Source: Streptococcus pseudopneumoniae (GTDB lineage Bacteria; Bacillota; Bacilli; Lactobacillales; Streptococcaceae). Taken from it: a stretch of 64,000 nt of DNA. The first letter of the stretch is position 1; every line of letters begins with the position of its first letter. Under the pieces are notes generated by a model. The model was not told the origin of the DNA and made no database searches. It saw only the letters and a program-made list of their open reading frames with translations. Positions 26,590 through 37,249 of the stretch are shown piece by piece. The stretch lies in NCBI RefSeq assembly GCF_001074565.1, contig NZ_JUQX01000026.1, positions 62,001 to 126,000 of the forward strand. The letters run 5' to 3'. The position numbers and the translations under genes are program-made.

Positions 26590-26835
26590 CAGAAATTCAT
26601 TGACCCTTTAACTTTAAACTTTTTGAGGCTTTTAAAAATTGGAAACCATCAATCGTTGCTAGGATTCCTCCTAATCAGATAAATTTTGAAGTTAGAATAG
26701 CAACTTTCAGAAATGACAAATAATCAAAAAAACTATTAGTACTCCAACTATCATATCTGAATCTCCTATTGCTACAACAATTCCAAAAAATATAGATAGA
26801 AAAAGCAATACAATACTTGAAACCAGATAAAAAAT
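26590..26835 (-). pseudogene. Decayed paralogue of the small membrane protein at 25088-25468
   Basis: On the minus strand fragments in shifting frames read LVSSIVLLFLSIFFGIVVA, then KVAILTSKFI, then GGILATIDGFQFLKASKSLK, each broken by stops. They follow the order of LISGIVLLLAP, KIAVLVLGIV and GGILTIIGGSLYFGTLKK in the intact gene. The start is lost. The rest of the 26467-26873 gap holds only the two terminators and A/T-rich sequence. Confidence 0.65.
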
Positions 26836-26861
26836 ACAGGAAACTTTCCTGTATTTTTTAA
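26828..26861 (-). terminator. Intrinsic terminator of ileS
   Basis: AAAATACAGGAAA/TTTCCTGTATTTT stem with minimal loop and flanking T run on the minus strand, 13 bp after the ileS stop. Confidence 0.85.
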
Positions 26862-26873
26862 ACAACCTATAGC

Positions 26874-29666
26874 TTATTTCGCTTCAAATCCTTCTGCGAC
26901 TGCGTCTGCAAAGTTTTCTTCTACAATACTTGCACAGTGGTCACAGATGACTGCATGGTAGCTACGATCTGCAGTAGTTGGATCGATACGACGGCAACGG
27001 TCACATACTTCACCTGCAGCACATTTAACTGTGAAAGCTACATCCTCAAAGCTAACTGCACTCTCTGGTGCTGCACCTTCTGCGATGGTCAATTCTGATA
27101 CAATCAAGAGTTGAGCTACATTGCTATCCACTGCTCCAAGTAGAGTTTTCACAACTTCATTTGGATAAACTGTCAAGTGTGCTTCAAGTGATTTACCGAT
27201 TACTTTTGCATTACGAGCTTCTTCCAATGCTTTTTGAGCTTGTCCACGGAAGTCCATGAAGGCAGCCCAGGTATCCAAGATTTCTTCTTGGTTAGCAAAT
27301 GTTTGAGCTTCTGGCAATTCTGACAATTGCACAAAGTCTTCAGCTTCAAACTCAAGATATGACCAAATTTCTTCTGCAGTGTGAGGAAGGATTGGTGTCA
27401 AGAGTTTGGTGATTTTCACAAGAATGTCATAGAAAACAGTCTGCATTTGACGACGTTCAAGTGATTTGGCACCTTCGATGTAAACAACGTCTTTGGCGAA
27501 GTCAAGGTAGAAGGCAGACAAATCAACGTTAATAAAGTTCACCAAAGCCTTGTAGATTGTCAAGAATTCAAAGTCAGCATAGGCATCACGAATTGTTTTC
27601 ACAAGTTGATTAAAGCGAATAGTCATGTACTTATCAACAGAACGTAGTTCATCGTAAGCTACTGTATCCTCAGCTGGGTTAAAGTCAGAAGTGTTGGCAA
27701 TCAAGAAACGAAGGGTGTTACGAATCTTACGGTAAGTTTCGGAGACTTGGCTCAAGATATCCATAGAGATACGCACGTCGTTGCTTGAGTCTACACTTGT
27801 TACCCAGAGACGCAAGATTTCCGCACCAAATTGTTTTTCAACATCGCTTGGGGCAATGGTATTTCCAAGAGATTTAGACATCTTCTCACCCTTACCATCA
27901 AGGGCAAATCCTTGTGACAAGATTTGTTTGTATGGCGCTACGCCATGGTTGGCAACAGATGTGATAAGTGATGAGTTGAACCAACCACGGTATTGGTCAG
28001 AACCCTCAAGGTAAAGGTCTGCTGGGTATTTGAGTTCTGGACGGTTGACTACTACTCCATTCCATGACGAACCTGAGTCAAACCATACGTCCATGATGTC
28101 TGTTTCTTTTTTGAACTCGCCATTTGGTGAACCTGGATGGGTAAATCCTTCTGGCAAGAGGTCTTTGGCATCACGTTCCCACCAGATAATAGACCCGTGT
28201 TCCTCAAAGAGTTGAGCCACGTGCTCGATCGTTTCAGCAGTCATGATTGGTGTGCCATCTTCAGCGTAGAAGATAGGAAGTGGAACACCCCAAGCACGTT
28301 GACGAGAGATAACCCAGTCGCCACGGTCACGGATCATGTTGTAAAGACGCACTTTACCCCATTCTGAGTGGAATTTCACTTTTTCAATTTCGTCCAAGAT
28401 TTCTTGGCGGAATTTAGATACAGAAGCAAACCACTGTGGAACAGCTCGCCAGATGATTGGTTTCTTGGTACGCCAGTCAAATGGGTATGAGTGAGAAATT
28501 TCTTCCTGAGCAAGGAGTAAATCACCCAGTTTTTCGATAACAGTCGGCACAACCTTGTCATAGAACTGACCTTCAAAGTCAGAGCCAGCATTTTCCATCA
28601 TAATACCGCGTTCGTTAACTGTTACAGCAACTTCAAGGCCGTTGGCAACACCGACATTGTAGTCGTCCTCACCAAAACCAGGGGCTGTATGGACAATACC
28701 AGTACCAGAGTCAGTCGTAACGTGGTCACCAAGGATTACCAACTCATCTACAGCCGTATCCCATGGGTGAGCTGTCACGATTTGGTTCAATTCTTGACCA
28801 CGGTAGGTTGCCAAGACTTGCACATCCGCCCAGCCAAATTTCTCAGACAAACTGTTCAACAATTCTGAAGCAACTACAAACTTACGAGATTCACCAGCTG
28901 GTTGAACGACTACGTAGTCAATATCAGCTCCAACTGTCAAACCACGAGAAGCTGTGATAGTAAATGGAGTAGTTGTCCAAACTACGATGTAAGTATCTGT
29001 ATCTAGGACACCTTTTCCGTCTTTGACGCGGTTAGCATAGTAAAGGGAAGTTGAAAGCAAATCATGGTATTCAATTTCCGCTTCAGCAAGAGCTGACTCA
29101 GAAGACCATGACCAGTAAACTGGCTTGGCACCACGGTAGATGTAGCCTTTCTTAGCCATTTCACCAAAGACACGGATCTGAGCCGCTTCATAGTCCGGAG
29201 TCAAAGTCACATAAGGATTTTCCCAGTCACCAGAAACACCCAAACGTTTAAAGTCTTCACGTTGTTTATCTACTTGAGAAAGAGCGTAATCACGGCAAAG
29301 TTTCAAGTACTCAACCAAGTCCATTTCTTTGCGTTTGACACCTTGTTTTGCCAAAACTTGCTCGATTGGCAAACCATGAGTGTCCCAACCTGGAATATAA
29401 GGCGCATAAAAACCTGACATAGACTTCGAACGAACAATAATATCTTTGGAAATCTTGTTCATAGCATGTCCAACGTGGATATTTCCGTTTGCATACGGAG
29501 GTCCATCATGCAAGGTGAAATGCGGTTTTCCTTGGTTCAATTCTTGACGACGTTGGTAAAGTTTTGCTTCTTCCCATTCTTTTTGCCAAACTGGCTCTTT
29601 GGTTGGAAGACCAGCACGCATTGGAAAGTCTGTTTTTCCAAGATTAAGGGTATCTTTGAGTTTCAT
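26874..29666 (-). CDS. ileS: Isoleucyl-tRNA synthetase
   Basis: 930 residues. The HIGH motif is present as HVGH in [19 protein letters not shown] as [10 protein letters not shown], and the C-terminus has CDRC and CDHC for the zinc site. This is the bacterial type (IleS1, mupirocin-sensitive class, as judged by overall length and zinc tail). It is preceded by a T-box leader that responds to uncharged tRNA-Ile and ends at a strong terminator. Confidence 0.98.
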   Translation of the reverse strand: MKLKDTLNLGKTDFPMRAGLPTKEPVWQKEWEEAKLYQRRQELNQGKPHFTLHDGPPYANGNIHVGHAMNKISKDIIVRSKSMSGFYAPYIPGWDTHGLPIEQVLAKQGVKRKEMDLVEYLKLCRDYALSQVDKQREDFKRLGVSGDWENPYVTLTPDYEAAQIRVFGEMAKKGYIYRGAKPVYWSWSSESALAEAEIEYHDLLSTSLYYANRVKDGKGVLDTDTYIVVWTTTPFTITASRGLTVGADIDYVVVQPAGESRKFVVASELLNSLSEKFGWADVQVLATYRGQELNQIVTAHPWDTAVDELVILGDHVTTDSGTGIVHTAPGFGEDDYNVGVANGLEVAVTVNERGIMMENAGSDFEGQFYDKVVPTVIEKLGDLLLAQEEISHSYPFDWRTKKPIIWRAVPQWFASVSKFRQEILDEIEKVKFHSEWGKVRLYNMIRDRGDWVISRQRAWGVPLPIFYAEDGTPIMTAETIEHVAQLFEEHGSIIWWERDAKDLLPEGFTHPGSPNGEFKKETDIMDVWFDSGSSWNGVVVNRPELKYPADLYLEGSDQYRGWFNSSLITSVANHGVAPYKQILSQGFALDGKGEKMSKSLGNTIAPSDVEKQFGAEILRLWVTSVDSSNDVRISMDILSQVSETYRKIRNTLRFLIANTSDFNPAEDTVAYDELRSVDKYMTIRFNQLVKTIRDAYADFEFLTIYKALVNFINVDLSAFYLDFAKDVVYIEGAKSLERRQMQTVFYDILVKITKLLTPILPHTAEEIWSYLEFEAEDFVQLSELPEAQTFANQEEILDTWAAFMDFRGQAQKALEEARNAKVIGKSLEAHLTVYPNEVVKTLLGAVDSNVAQLLIVSELTIAEGAAPESAVSFEDVAFTVKCAAGEVCDRCRRIDPTTADRSYHAVICDHCASIVEENFADAVAEGFEAK

Positions 29667-29691
29667 TATATCTCCTTTAATTTAAAATGAC

Positions 29692-29916
29692 AAAATAAAA
29701 ACCACGATTCGCAAAAAGGACGAAAATCGTGGTACCACCTTTGTTCGAAAAAAGACAGCGTCTCTTTTCCTCTTTTCCCGTAACGTGGGGAACGTCCAGT
29801 CTTACTGCTTTCAGACTGGATTGCTTGAGAGGATAATCTAACCACTAGGGATTGCAGGACTCGCACCATCTCCTGCTCGCTGAAAATATAGTTGGTTAGA
29901 CCTTGTTCTCACTTTT
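29692..29916 (-). promoter_or_regulatory. T-box riboswitch leader of ileS
   Basis: On the minus strand the conserved T-box core AAAGGTGGTACCACG is followed by a terminator hairpin (CCACGATTTTCG...CGAATCGTGG plus T run, about 29694-29735). Upstream are the AGCGAGCAGGAGATGGTGCGAG stem I region (the AGxGA-type segment; read in pieces) and a stem-III hairpin CCAGTCTGAAAG...AGACTGG. Uncharged tRNA-Ile would stabilise the antiterminator and allow ileS expression. Confidence 0.93.
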
Positions 29917-29917
29917 T

Positions 29918-30712
29918 TTATAGGATAAGAACAGATTCTTTGTTTGCATCGTCCTCAGTTGCTGCAGTAGCTTCTACTTCAACTGACTCTTCATGCTGGA
30001 CAATTTCTTCTGTATGTTGATTTTGTTGGGCTTCAAATTCAGCCAATTCTTTGTTGCCTGCCTCGATACGAGCTTGCAATTCTGCTACCTCTTCTGGAGT
30101 GAATTGACGAGTCATATCAATTGGTTCTTCCTCTGGTTGTAAAGATACTGATTCACCAAGAACTTCAGCAACTACCTCTTTAAAGGCTTCATCACTTGTT
30201 TGAAGGTAAGTAGCTGTTGGACGTAGAATATCTTCCCAATCAGATGATTCAACAATAGCTAACTGACTTTCAATCGTTGATTTAAGACGCTGATGGAATA
30301 CACGGCTCTTATTCTTCAATTCTTCAGTCTCAACAGCGACTTTCTTAGCATTATCTGTTGCCTGACGGAGAATTTCGTTTGCCTTGTATTTCGCTTCTTC
30401 GAGCAAACGCTGAGCGTCTTGTTCAGCTTGTTGAATAATATTGTTTGAACGTTCTTGAGCAGCTTGTTTGACACGCTCAGCAGTATCCTGGGCAATCAAA
30501 ACTGATTGGCTCAAGGAATCCTTCATTTCATCAAAGTAAGACAAACGTTCTTCCAAATTCTTGATGCGTGTTTCTTTGTCGTGATTGCTACGAACCAAGT
30601 CTTCATAATCACGAACAACGATATCCAGAAACTCGTCTACTTCTTCTGGGTCAAAACCTCTAAATCTTGTACCAAAGGTTTTATCTTTAATTTCTAACGA
30701 TGTAATTGGCAT
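29918..30712 (-). CDS. divIVA: DivIVA, septum- and pole-associated division protein
   Basis: 264 residues from ATG 30712, which has GAGGAAAAG upstream; a GTG four codons earlier overlaps that site. The N-terminal PITSLEIKDKTFGTRFRGF lipid-binding domain with conserved F and R is clear, then long coiled-coil segments (about 30-150), and an acidic Gln/Glu-rich tail. DivIVA senses membrane curvature and directs peripheral growth and segregation in cocci. Last gene of the ftsA-ftsZ-yggS-sepF-yggT-ylmH cluster. Confidence 0.95.
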   Translation of the reverse strand: MPITSLEIKDKTFGTRFRGFDPEEVDEFLDIVVRDYEDLVRSNHDKETRIKNLEERLSYFDEMKDSLSQSVLIAQDTAERVKQAAQERSNNIIQQAEQDAQRLLEEAKYKANEILRQATDNAKKVAVETEELKNKSRVFHQRLKSTIESQLAIVESSDWEDILRPTATYLQTSDEAFKEVVAEVLGESVSLQPEEEPIDMTRQFTPEEVAELQARIEAGNKELAEFEAQQNQHTEEIVQHEESVEVEATAATEDDANKESVLIL

Positions 30713-30720
30713 ACTTTTCC

Positions 30721-31512
30721 TCACTTACTTAATAATAATTGAATGCTTAATTTTATCTTGTCTCTTTTTGTCTGACCATTGTCTTTGACAACTTTCAAAC
30801 GACCAAACTTTCTCACACTGATCAAATCTCCAACTGCGACCTGGTAATCAGATTTTTCAACAACATGATAATTTACCTGGACAGATTTTTTCTCAATCAG
30901 TTGGCTAGTTTGATTTCTAGATAATTTCAAGGCACTTGATAAGAGGGCATCCAATCGAAAACTCGAAACTAAAATTTCTCGTTCTCTATAATCAATTTTA
31001 GACAAAATCCTATCGGTAAAAGGACGTTCCTCCAGCGATACAGGAAGTCTGCCAATCTTTCTTATTCCATCCTGAAAAAGAGGAATGAAATCGCGATTGA
31101 CAAAAATCTGTGCTCTCTTTTCATCTACCAAGATATCACCAAATAATTTACGGTCAATTCCTAGCTGATTGATGATTGTTCCCAATATTTTTCCATGACT
31201 CAGTTGTTCAAACTTACTCGGATAGCAAATCTCTAACAAGGTTATTTCAAAATCTGATATCTCCGGTTCAAAGTAATCTGGATAGAGAAGAACACGAACC
31301 GACTCAGTCGGAAAAAAATCACCGCTACTTTGACAACCCAGTCCATATGTCCCAGCTAGCACCCTCAAGATCTGTTCCTGATGGGGATTGATAAAAGGGC
31401 TAAGCACCGGTGCATAGGTATCTTCTACCCGCTTGATCCACTCCAATCCCTTATCAATAAAAGGAATATCTTCATGGGAAAAGTGCTGATAAATGGCTCG
31501 ATTTGCTGTCAT
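30721..31512 (-). CDS. ylmH: YlmH, S4-domain RNA-binding protein
   Basis: 263 residues from ATG 31512, which overlaps the yggT stop (ATGA). The C-terminal S4 domain is seen as RLDALLSSALKLSRNQTSQLIEKK, and an N-terminal RRM-like domain fits YlmH. The family binds stalled 50S-peptidyl-tRNA complexes in ribosome rescue in Bacillus. Its place in the division cluster is conserved in streptococci. Confidence 0.93.
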   Translation of the reverse strand: MTANRAIYQHFSHEDIPFIDKGLEWIKRVEDTYAPVLSPFINPHQEQILRVLAGTYGLGCQSSGDFFPTESVRVLLYPDYFEPEISDFEITLLEICYPSKFEQLSHGKILGTIINQLGIDRKLFGDILVDEKRAQIFVNRDFIPLFQDGIRKIGRLPVSLEERPFTDRILSKIDYREREILVSSFRLDALLSSALKLSRNQTSQLIEKKSVQVNYHVVEKSDYQVAVGDLISVRKFGRLKVVKDNGQTKRDKIKLSIQLLLSK

Positions 31513-31769
31513 AGTAATAGGACTAGTCGTGTTAAGAGATTTCCAACAAACTGGATTAGAATAAGCGCAGCCCAAACAGTAAAATCAAGCCCCGCAAATT
31601 GCAAATTGAGCTTACGAAGAGGCTCGATAACTGGACGAGCAAGTCTGATGACTAAGCGTCCTAGCTGGCTTTCATAGGCATTTGGAAACCATGAAAGAAG
31701 AGCAAATGCAACGAGAATGATCGAGTAAATGCTAACTGCATTTTGGATTAAACGGATTAAGAAAATCAT
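31509..31769 (-). CDS. yggT: YggT/YlmG family membrane protein
   Basis: 86 residues with two hydrophobic helices around SWFPNAYESQLGRLVIRLARP, the typical YggT duplication core. Role poorly defined; linked to membrane-protein distribution and division through gene context. Start overlaps the sepF stop by one base. Confidence 0.93.
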   Translation of the reverse strand: MIFLIRLIQNAVSIYSIILVAFALLSWFPNAYESQLGRLVIRLARPVIEPLRKLNLQFAGLDFTVWAALILIQFVGNLLTRLVLLL

Positions 31770-32299
31770 TATTTTGCTCTATTTCGTTTAATATCAAAAC
31801 CAAACTCGGCGCTTTGTGATTCATCTGGAAGTTTGATATCTTCAATATTCACAATAACATTAACAGGAGTCAATAGATACATTGTGCTCGCAACTTTTTT
31901 CATATTTCCAGCCAAGACATGACGAGCTCCATCCAAGTAATCAAGGCAACGACGGGCTTGTACTTCTGTCATATATTGGAAATCGATCAAGATACTTTCA
32001 TTTCCAGCCAACAAATCAACAATCTCAGTTGCATCTTCATACTTTCTTGGATAGCGAACGTCGATTGTCACTTTCTCATCAGAACGATGGCTTTGCATTG
32101 CCAATTCTTGTTGACGAGCATGTAAGCGAGTAATGTTTGCATCTTTTGCTGATCCTGACTGAGCAGGTGCTGGTAATTCCTTAGAAGTTGAGACGGCTGG
32201 ACGAACTGTTTCCTCTTGTTGAGGCTGGTAGTTAGTTGTTTCCTCTCCATCTTCTGTGAAATAATCTATAAATTTATCGAATTTATCTTTTAAAGACAT
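31769..32299 (-). CDS. sepF: SepF, FtsZ-bundling cell division protein
   Basis: 176 residues. An amphipathic N-terminal helix ([14 protein letters not shown]) would bind membrane, followed by a Gln/Pro/Ser linker and the C-terminal SepF domain (about 75-165: [30 protein letters not shown]). Anchors FtsZ to the membrane together with FtsA. Confidence 0.95.
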   Translation of the reverse strand: MSLKDKFDKFIDYFTEDGEETTNYQPQQEETVRPAVSTSKELPAPAQSGSAKDANITRLHARQQELAMQSHRSDEKVTIDVRYPRKYEDATEIVDLLAGNESILIDFQYMTEVQARRCLDYLDGARHVLAGNMKKVASTMYLLTPVNVIVNIEDIKLPDESQSAEFGFDIKRNRAK

Positions 32300-32308
32300 A
32301 GCTCTCTC

Positions 32309-32980
32309 CTATTTAAAAAATGCTGTACCGATTCGAACAAAGGTTGAGCCGAACTCAATGGCTTCTTTGAAATCACGACTCATTCCCATGCTGAGTTCTG
32401 TCATCGGCATATTAGGGATTTGTTTTTCTCTAATTTCTGCCTGCAGAGCTTGTGTTTCTTTGAAAATTTCTTTCAATTTCTCACTATCTGCCTCAAAAGG
32501 AGCCATGGTCATTAAACCAACATACTCAATCTGATCTAACTTAGCCAATTCTGGCAAAAGTTCTAGCAATTCTTCTTTTGAAAACCCATGCTTGCTTTCT
32601 TCCCCAGAAATATTGACCTGCAAGAAACACTTGATAACCTGGTCTCTTCTCTTTTGAATTTCCTGAGCCAATTTTAGGGAGTCTAAAGCATGAAAGTAAT
32701 CCACATATGGGATTACTTCTTTTACTTTCCGTCTTTGTAGTGTTCCTATTAAATGCCAAGTGACTGGATAATCTTTCAAGGCCTGATATTTTTCTAAGAA
32801 TTTATCAACTCGATTTTCACCTATATGACGGACACCAAGCGGAAGCAAGGCTTCCGCTGTTTGTATGTCTACATATTTTGTCACTGCAATAACTGAAACA
32901 GCATCTAAAGCACGGTTTGCTTCTAGACTAGCATCAGCAATCTGCTGAAATACTAATTCAGTATTTTTTTTCAAATTCAT
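32309..32980 (-). CDS. yggS: YggS/YlmE PLP-homeostasis protein
   Basis: 223 residues of the alanine-racemase-N fold without the second domain. The pyridoxal-phosphate lysine lies in VIAVTKYVD, and GENRVDK and MGMSRDFKEAIEFGSTFVRIG bind the cofactor phosphate. Controls free PLP and amino-acid pools. Four bases from ftsZ, so part of the operon. Confidence 0.93.
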   Translation of the reverse strand: MNLKKNTELVFQQIADASLEANRALDAVSVIAVTKYVDIQTAEALLPLGVRHIGENRVDKFLEKYQALKDYPVTWHLIGTLQRRKVKEVIPYVDYFHALDSLKLAQEIQKRRDQVIKCFLQVNISGEESKHGFSKEELLELLPELAKLDQIEYVGLMTMAPFEADSEKLKEIFKETQALQAEIREKQIPNMPMTELSMGMSRDFKEAIEFGSTFVRIGTAFFK

Positions 32981-32983
32981 TGA

Positions 32984-34246
<1,263 letters not shown>

Positions 34247-34256
34247 TTATCCTCTT

Positions 34257-35627
34257 TTATTCATCAAACATGCTTCCGATCAAACCACGGAAACGTTCTG
34301 TTAGCTTCGGTTTACTTTGAGAACTTGCTTGGAATTCTTCCTTAGGAGCAACTGGAACTTCCGTCACAGTTTCAGCAGGAGCTGCTTGTGCAGGACTTGG
34401 TTGCACTACTGGATTCAAACGTTGATTTGGAATGCCAAAGTTGATTGGTTTTTGACGAAGGAATTCATCTCCTTTAACCGCTTTTTGAGCAAGAAGATTC
34501 ACTTCTGTCAATTTACCAGCAAACTCAGACAAACTAATCACATGAGCAAATGCAGGGTTGCGAATTCCCACTTGGTTTGGTACGTGAAGTTTTACTCGAA
34601 CACCAAATACTTCTTGGGCCAATTCAACAATTCCTGGCAAAATTGCATTTCCACCGATAAGGACGATACCACCTGGCAAATCTAACAAGTGTCTTCTTTC
34701 CAACTCTTGTTTGATTTGGTCAAAGATATGTTTGATGCGTGCTGAAATAATTTCTGCCAAGTAGCTTTCTGTCACTTCAACAGGTTCTACCTCACCGATT
34801 ACTTCAACTTGGAATGTTTCATTACTTGCTAGTGGAACATAAGCTTCACCGTAGTTTAGTTTCAAACTTTCAGCAATTTTTTGAGATGTTTTTAAGACTT
34901 TAGAAATGTCTTTTGTAACGTAATCTCCACCTTCTTGGTAGATGTTGGTGAATTGCAATTCTTGGTTACGGATAGTGGCTACAGTAGTTTGACCTCCACC
35001 CATATCGATGACAGTCGCACCAAATTCACGTTCACCTTCATTGAGAACTGAATTGACGATTGCCAAAGGTGAAATAATCACATTATCAACATGGATACCC
35101 ACACGCTCCACTGTCTTACGGAGATTGTGTAGAATTGTACGAGGTCCTGTGTAAAGCAGACCACGCATTTCCAAGCGAACACCCATCATACCACGAGGGT
35201 CACGAATTCCTTGGAAACCATCCACGATGAATTCTTCTGGAATAAAGGTAATCACTTCACGATCAGGAGTCATGCTCTTAGTCAAAGCTGATTTGACAAC
35301 ATTTTCAACATCTTGGTCTGTGATTTCTTTAGTATCTGAAGTTACAGGAATCATTCCTTGTGTTGGTTCAACCTGCAAGAGGTTTGCTGGAAGTCCAACG
35401 TTAACAGACTTAATAGAAATACCAGCTTTCTCTTCTGCCTGTGTGATTGCAGATTTGATTGCTGAAGCAGCTGCTTCAATATCAACAATAATTCCGTCTT
35501 TTACACCTTTACTTTTGGCATTGCTAACACCAATTACGTTTACTTCGCCATCTCTATGCTCAGCTACTAGCACTTTAATTGAGCTAGTTCCGATATCCAA
35601 GCCTGTAAAAAAACCATCTCTAGTCAT
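34257..35627 (-). CDS. ftsA: FtsA, actin-like Z-ring anchor
   Basis: 456 residues. Actin-fold phosphate loops GLDIGTSSIKV and DMGGGQTT, adenosine segment GIVLIGGNAILPG, and a C-terminal amphipathic helix (LTERFRGLIGSMFDE) for membrane binding. A Pro/Ala linker precedes that helix. First gene of the division cluster, with TATAAT about 65-70 bp upstream of its ATG (near 35700). Confidence 0.97.
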   Translation of the reverse strand: MTRDGFFTGLDIGTSSIKVLVAEHRDGEVNVIGVSNAKSKGVKDGIIVDIEAAASAIKSAITQAEEKAGISIKSVNVGLPANLLQVEPTQGMIPVTSDTKEITDQDVENVVKSALTKSMTPDREVITFIPEEFIVDGFQGIRDPRGMMGVRLEMRGLLYTGPRTILHNLRKTVERVGIHVDNVIISPLAIVNSVLNEGEREFGATVIDMGGGQTTVATIRNQELQFTNIYQEGGDYVTKDISKVLKTSQKIAESLKLNYGEAYVPLASNETFQVEVIGEVEPVEVTESYLAEIISARIKHIFDQIKQELERRHLLDLPGGIVLIGGNAILPGIVELAQEVFGVRVKLHVPNQVGIRNPAFAHVISLSEFAGKLTEVNLLAQKAVKGDEFLRQKPINFGIPNQRLNPVVQPSPAQAAPAETVTEVPVAPKEEFQASSQSKPKLTERFRGLIGSMFDE

Positions 35628-35831
35628 TACATCGCATCCTCTCTGTCTTCCAAGTTTCTCACTTCTATTTAATAACTATACTTGGGCATAGCTATTCACA
35701 GAATATTATAACACAAAAAATCTTATCGTGCTTAGATTTTGATATATTTCCTAGTCATTTTTTCACTTTTTATTTCAATTTTTTTATCTTAACAGCCTTA
35801 CTTTAAAAAAAGTATCGGTTTTTTTAAAAAA

Positions 35832-35855
35832 AGAAAGCTTAAAATTAAGCTTTCT
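35832..35855 (-). terminator. Terminator overlapping the end of the membrane protein gene
   Basis: GAAAGCTTAA/TTAAGCTTTC hairpin followed by seven T on the minus strand; the stop codon lies in the stem. Confidence 0.8.
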
Positions 35856-36549
35856 TCACAAGTATTTTTTCTGCTTTCTGCTCTAAAAAAGCTTCTAATA
35901 CTTTCTTTGTCAAACTAATAGCTGTAGCTAACACCAGCGACACAATCAGGTAATTGGCCACTAAGCCATGATCACCAACCAATGGTGGCTTTGTCAAGAA
36001 TCCATAATCTCCTCCAGTCACTAAATTAACCACAAAAATCAAAGCATTTAGTGAGAAGGTTAATAAAGCAATCCTCTTAACATCCAATAATTGAGAATCA
36101 TAGTGTCTAAATAAATAAACCAAAGAATTTCCTAGAAGAGCTAGGTGACCAAAAATGAAAGATAGGATGGCTATGTGGGGAAAAGGATAGGCATCTGGTA
36201 CTGGATAAACAAAAGCCGCTAGCGTTCCAAAGATTCCAAGTAGAGAAAAATATTGCTTGTACATTGACTTACCAGGAAGTAATAGCACTACAAACATCGC
36301 CATACGACAATGATAAAATGGTAAACTTTCTGACAGAGGCATGTGATTTCCCCAGTACCAACTGTAGAGAAGGATCAACTGGACTGCTTGCAAAATTTGG
36401 AAAAAACGTTGATAGCCTTTTTTGTCGTAATAGCGATAAGAAGCGTAGAAGGTCAAAGCTAATAACGTAAATAAACTTACATACCAGACAAGATCAAATT
36501 GGGGTGGTTCTGTCGCTTGCGTAGTAAAGAAAATATCCCATAAATTCAT
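35845..36549 (-). CDS. TIGR02206/YwaF-family integral membrane protein
   Basis: 234 residues with about seven hydrophobic helices. The motif YSWYWGNHMPLSESLPFYHCRMA is typical of the TIGR02206 family of conserved membrane proteins of unknown function. I recall the same gene next to ftsA in pneumococci. Stand-alone gene with a terminator at its end. Confidence 0.8.
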   Translation of the reverse strand: MNLWDIFFTTQATEPPQFDLVWYVSLFTLLALTFYASYRYYDKKGYQRFFQILQAVQLILLYSWYWGNHMPLSESLPFYHCRMAMFVVLLLPGKSMYKQYFSLLGIFGTLAAFVYPVPDAYPFPHIAILSFIFGHLALLGNSLVYLFRHYDSQLLDVKRIALLTFSLNALIFVVNLVTGGDYGFLTKPPLVGDHGLVANYLIVSLVLATAISLTKKVLEAFLEQKAEKILVKKA

Positions 36550-36637
36550 TTAATATTCCTCATCATTTCAAAATCTTCTCACATATTATACCATGTCAAT
36601 CGAAAAAAATGAATTCAGAAATACGATAATAATCTTC

Positions 36638-37249
36638 TCAGTCAAGATATTGGTCTCTTTGTCCTTTATAAACTTTCCAAAGAATCTCCATTTGGTCCTT
36701 GGTGATGCGTTTTTCAGATAAGACTGGCAATTGGTCAATGGCAAAAAATTGAAGCTCAGCAATTTCTTGATTCTCTTGAAATTGTCCATCAAGAAGTTGG
36801 CATTCAAAGACAAACTTTGCATATTGTTTGCTCTGTAGTTGGAAACGATTAGTGTCAAAAACTGCAAGTAACCTTTCAGCTTTTGCTTTAAAACCAGTTT
36901 CTTCTTCAATTTCTTTAAGAATATTTTCGGTTGGAGAATATCCGACTTCACCAAAACCACCTGGCAAAGCCCAACTATCCTCCCCTTTTCCTCTAACTAA
37001 ACAGACTTTTTCATCCTCAACAATCCAAGCACGGACGTCCATCAGAGGAGTTGCATAAGCGGAAGTTGGTTTCAAGACTTCTGCAACTTCTTCTGCATCG
37101 AGGTCTGATACCTGATTCAACATTTCAGATAACAGACTTCGCAAGTCCTCGTAGCGCTCACGGTCGAAAGGATCTTTTGTAAAGGTTAATCCAGTATCCG
37201 TAATGGCTAGCATTCTTTGCAGATACTTGGTAAAATCACTTGCATTCAT
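36638..37249 (-). CDS. Nudix hydrolase with N-terminal YjhB-like domain
   Basis: 203 residues. The Nudix box appears as GGFGEVGYSPTENILKEIEEETGF, with Lys in place of the usual Arg of REUXEEXGU (read in two parts: GGFGEVGY and KEIEEETGF). The first 60 residues are the small helical domain found before Nudix domains in the YjhB/NudF-like group. Probably hydrolyses a nucleoside diphosphate derivative; substrate unknown. Overlaps the murF 3' end by 14 bp. Confidence 0.85.
   Translation of the reverse strand: MNASDFTKYLQRMLAITDTGLTFTKDPFDRERYEDLRSLLSEMLNQVSDLDAEEVAEVLKPTSAYATPLMDVRAWIVEDEKVCLVRGKGEDSWALPGGFGEVGYSPTENILKEIEEETGFKAKAERLLAVFDTNRFQLQSKQYAKFVFECQLLDGQFQENQEIAELQFFAIDQLPVLSEKRITKDQMEILWKVYKGQRDQYLD

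Noticed and set aside
29666-29869. Minus-strand frame across the ileS leader
   Set aside because: The region is a T-box leader with its terminator; the frame has no ribosome site.
34317-35691. Plus-strand frames opposite ftsA and ftsZ
   Set aside because: Shadows of strongly conserved minus-strand genes, without start sites or motifs.
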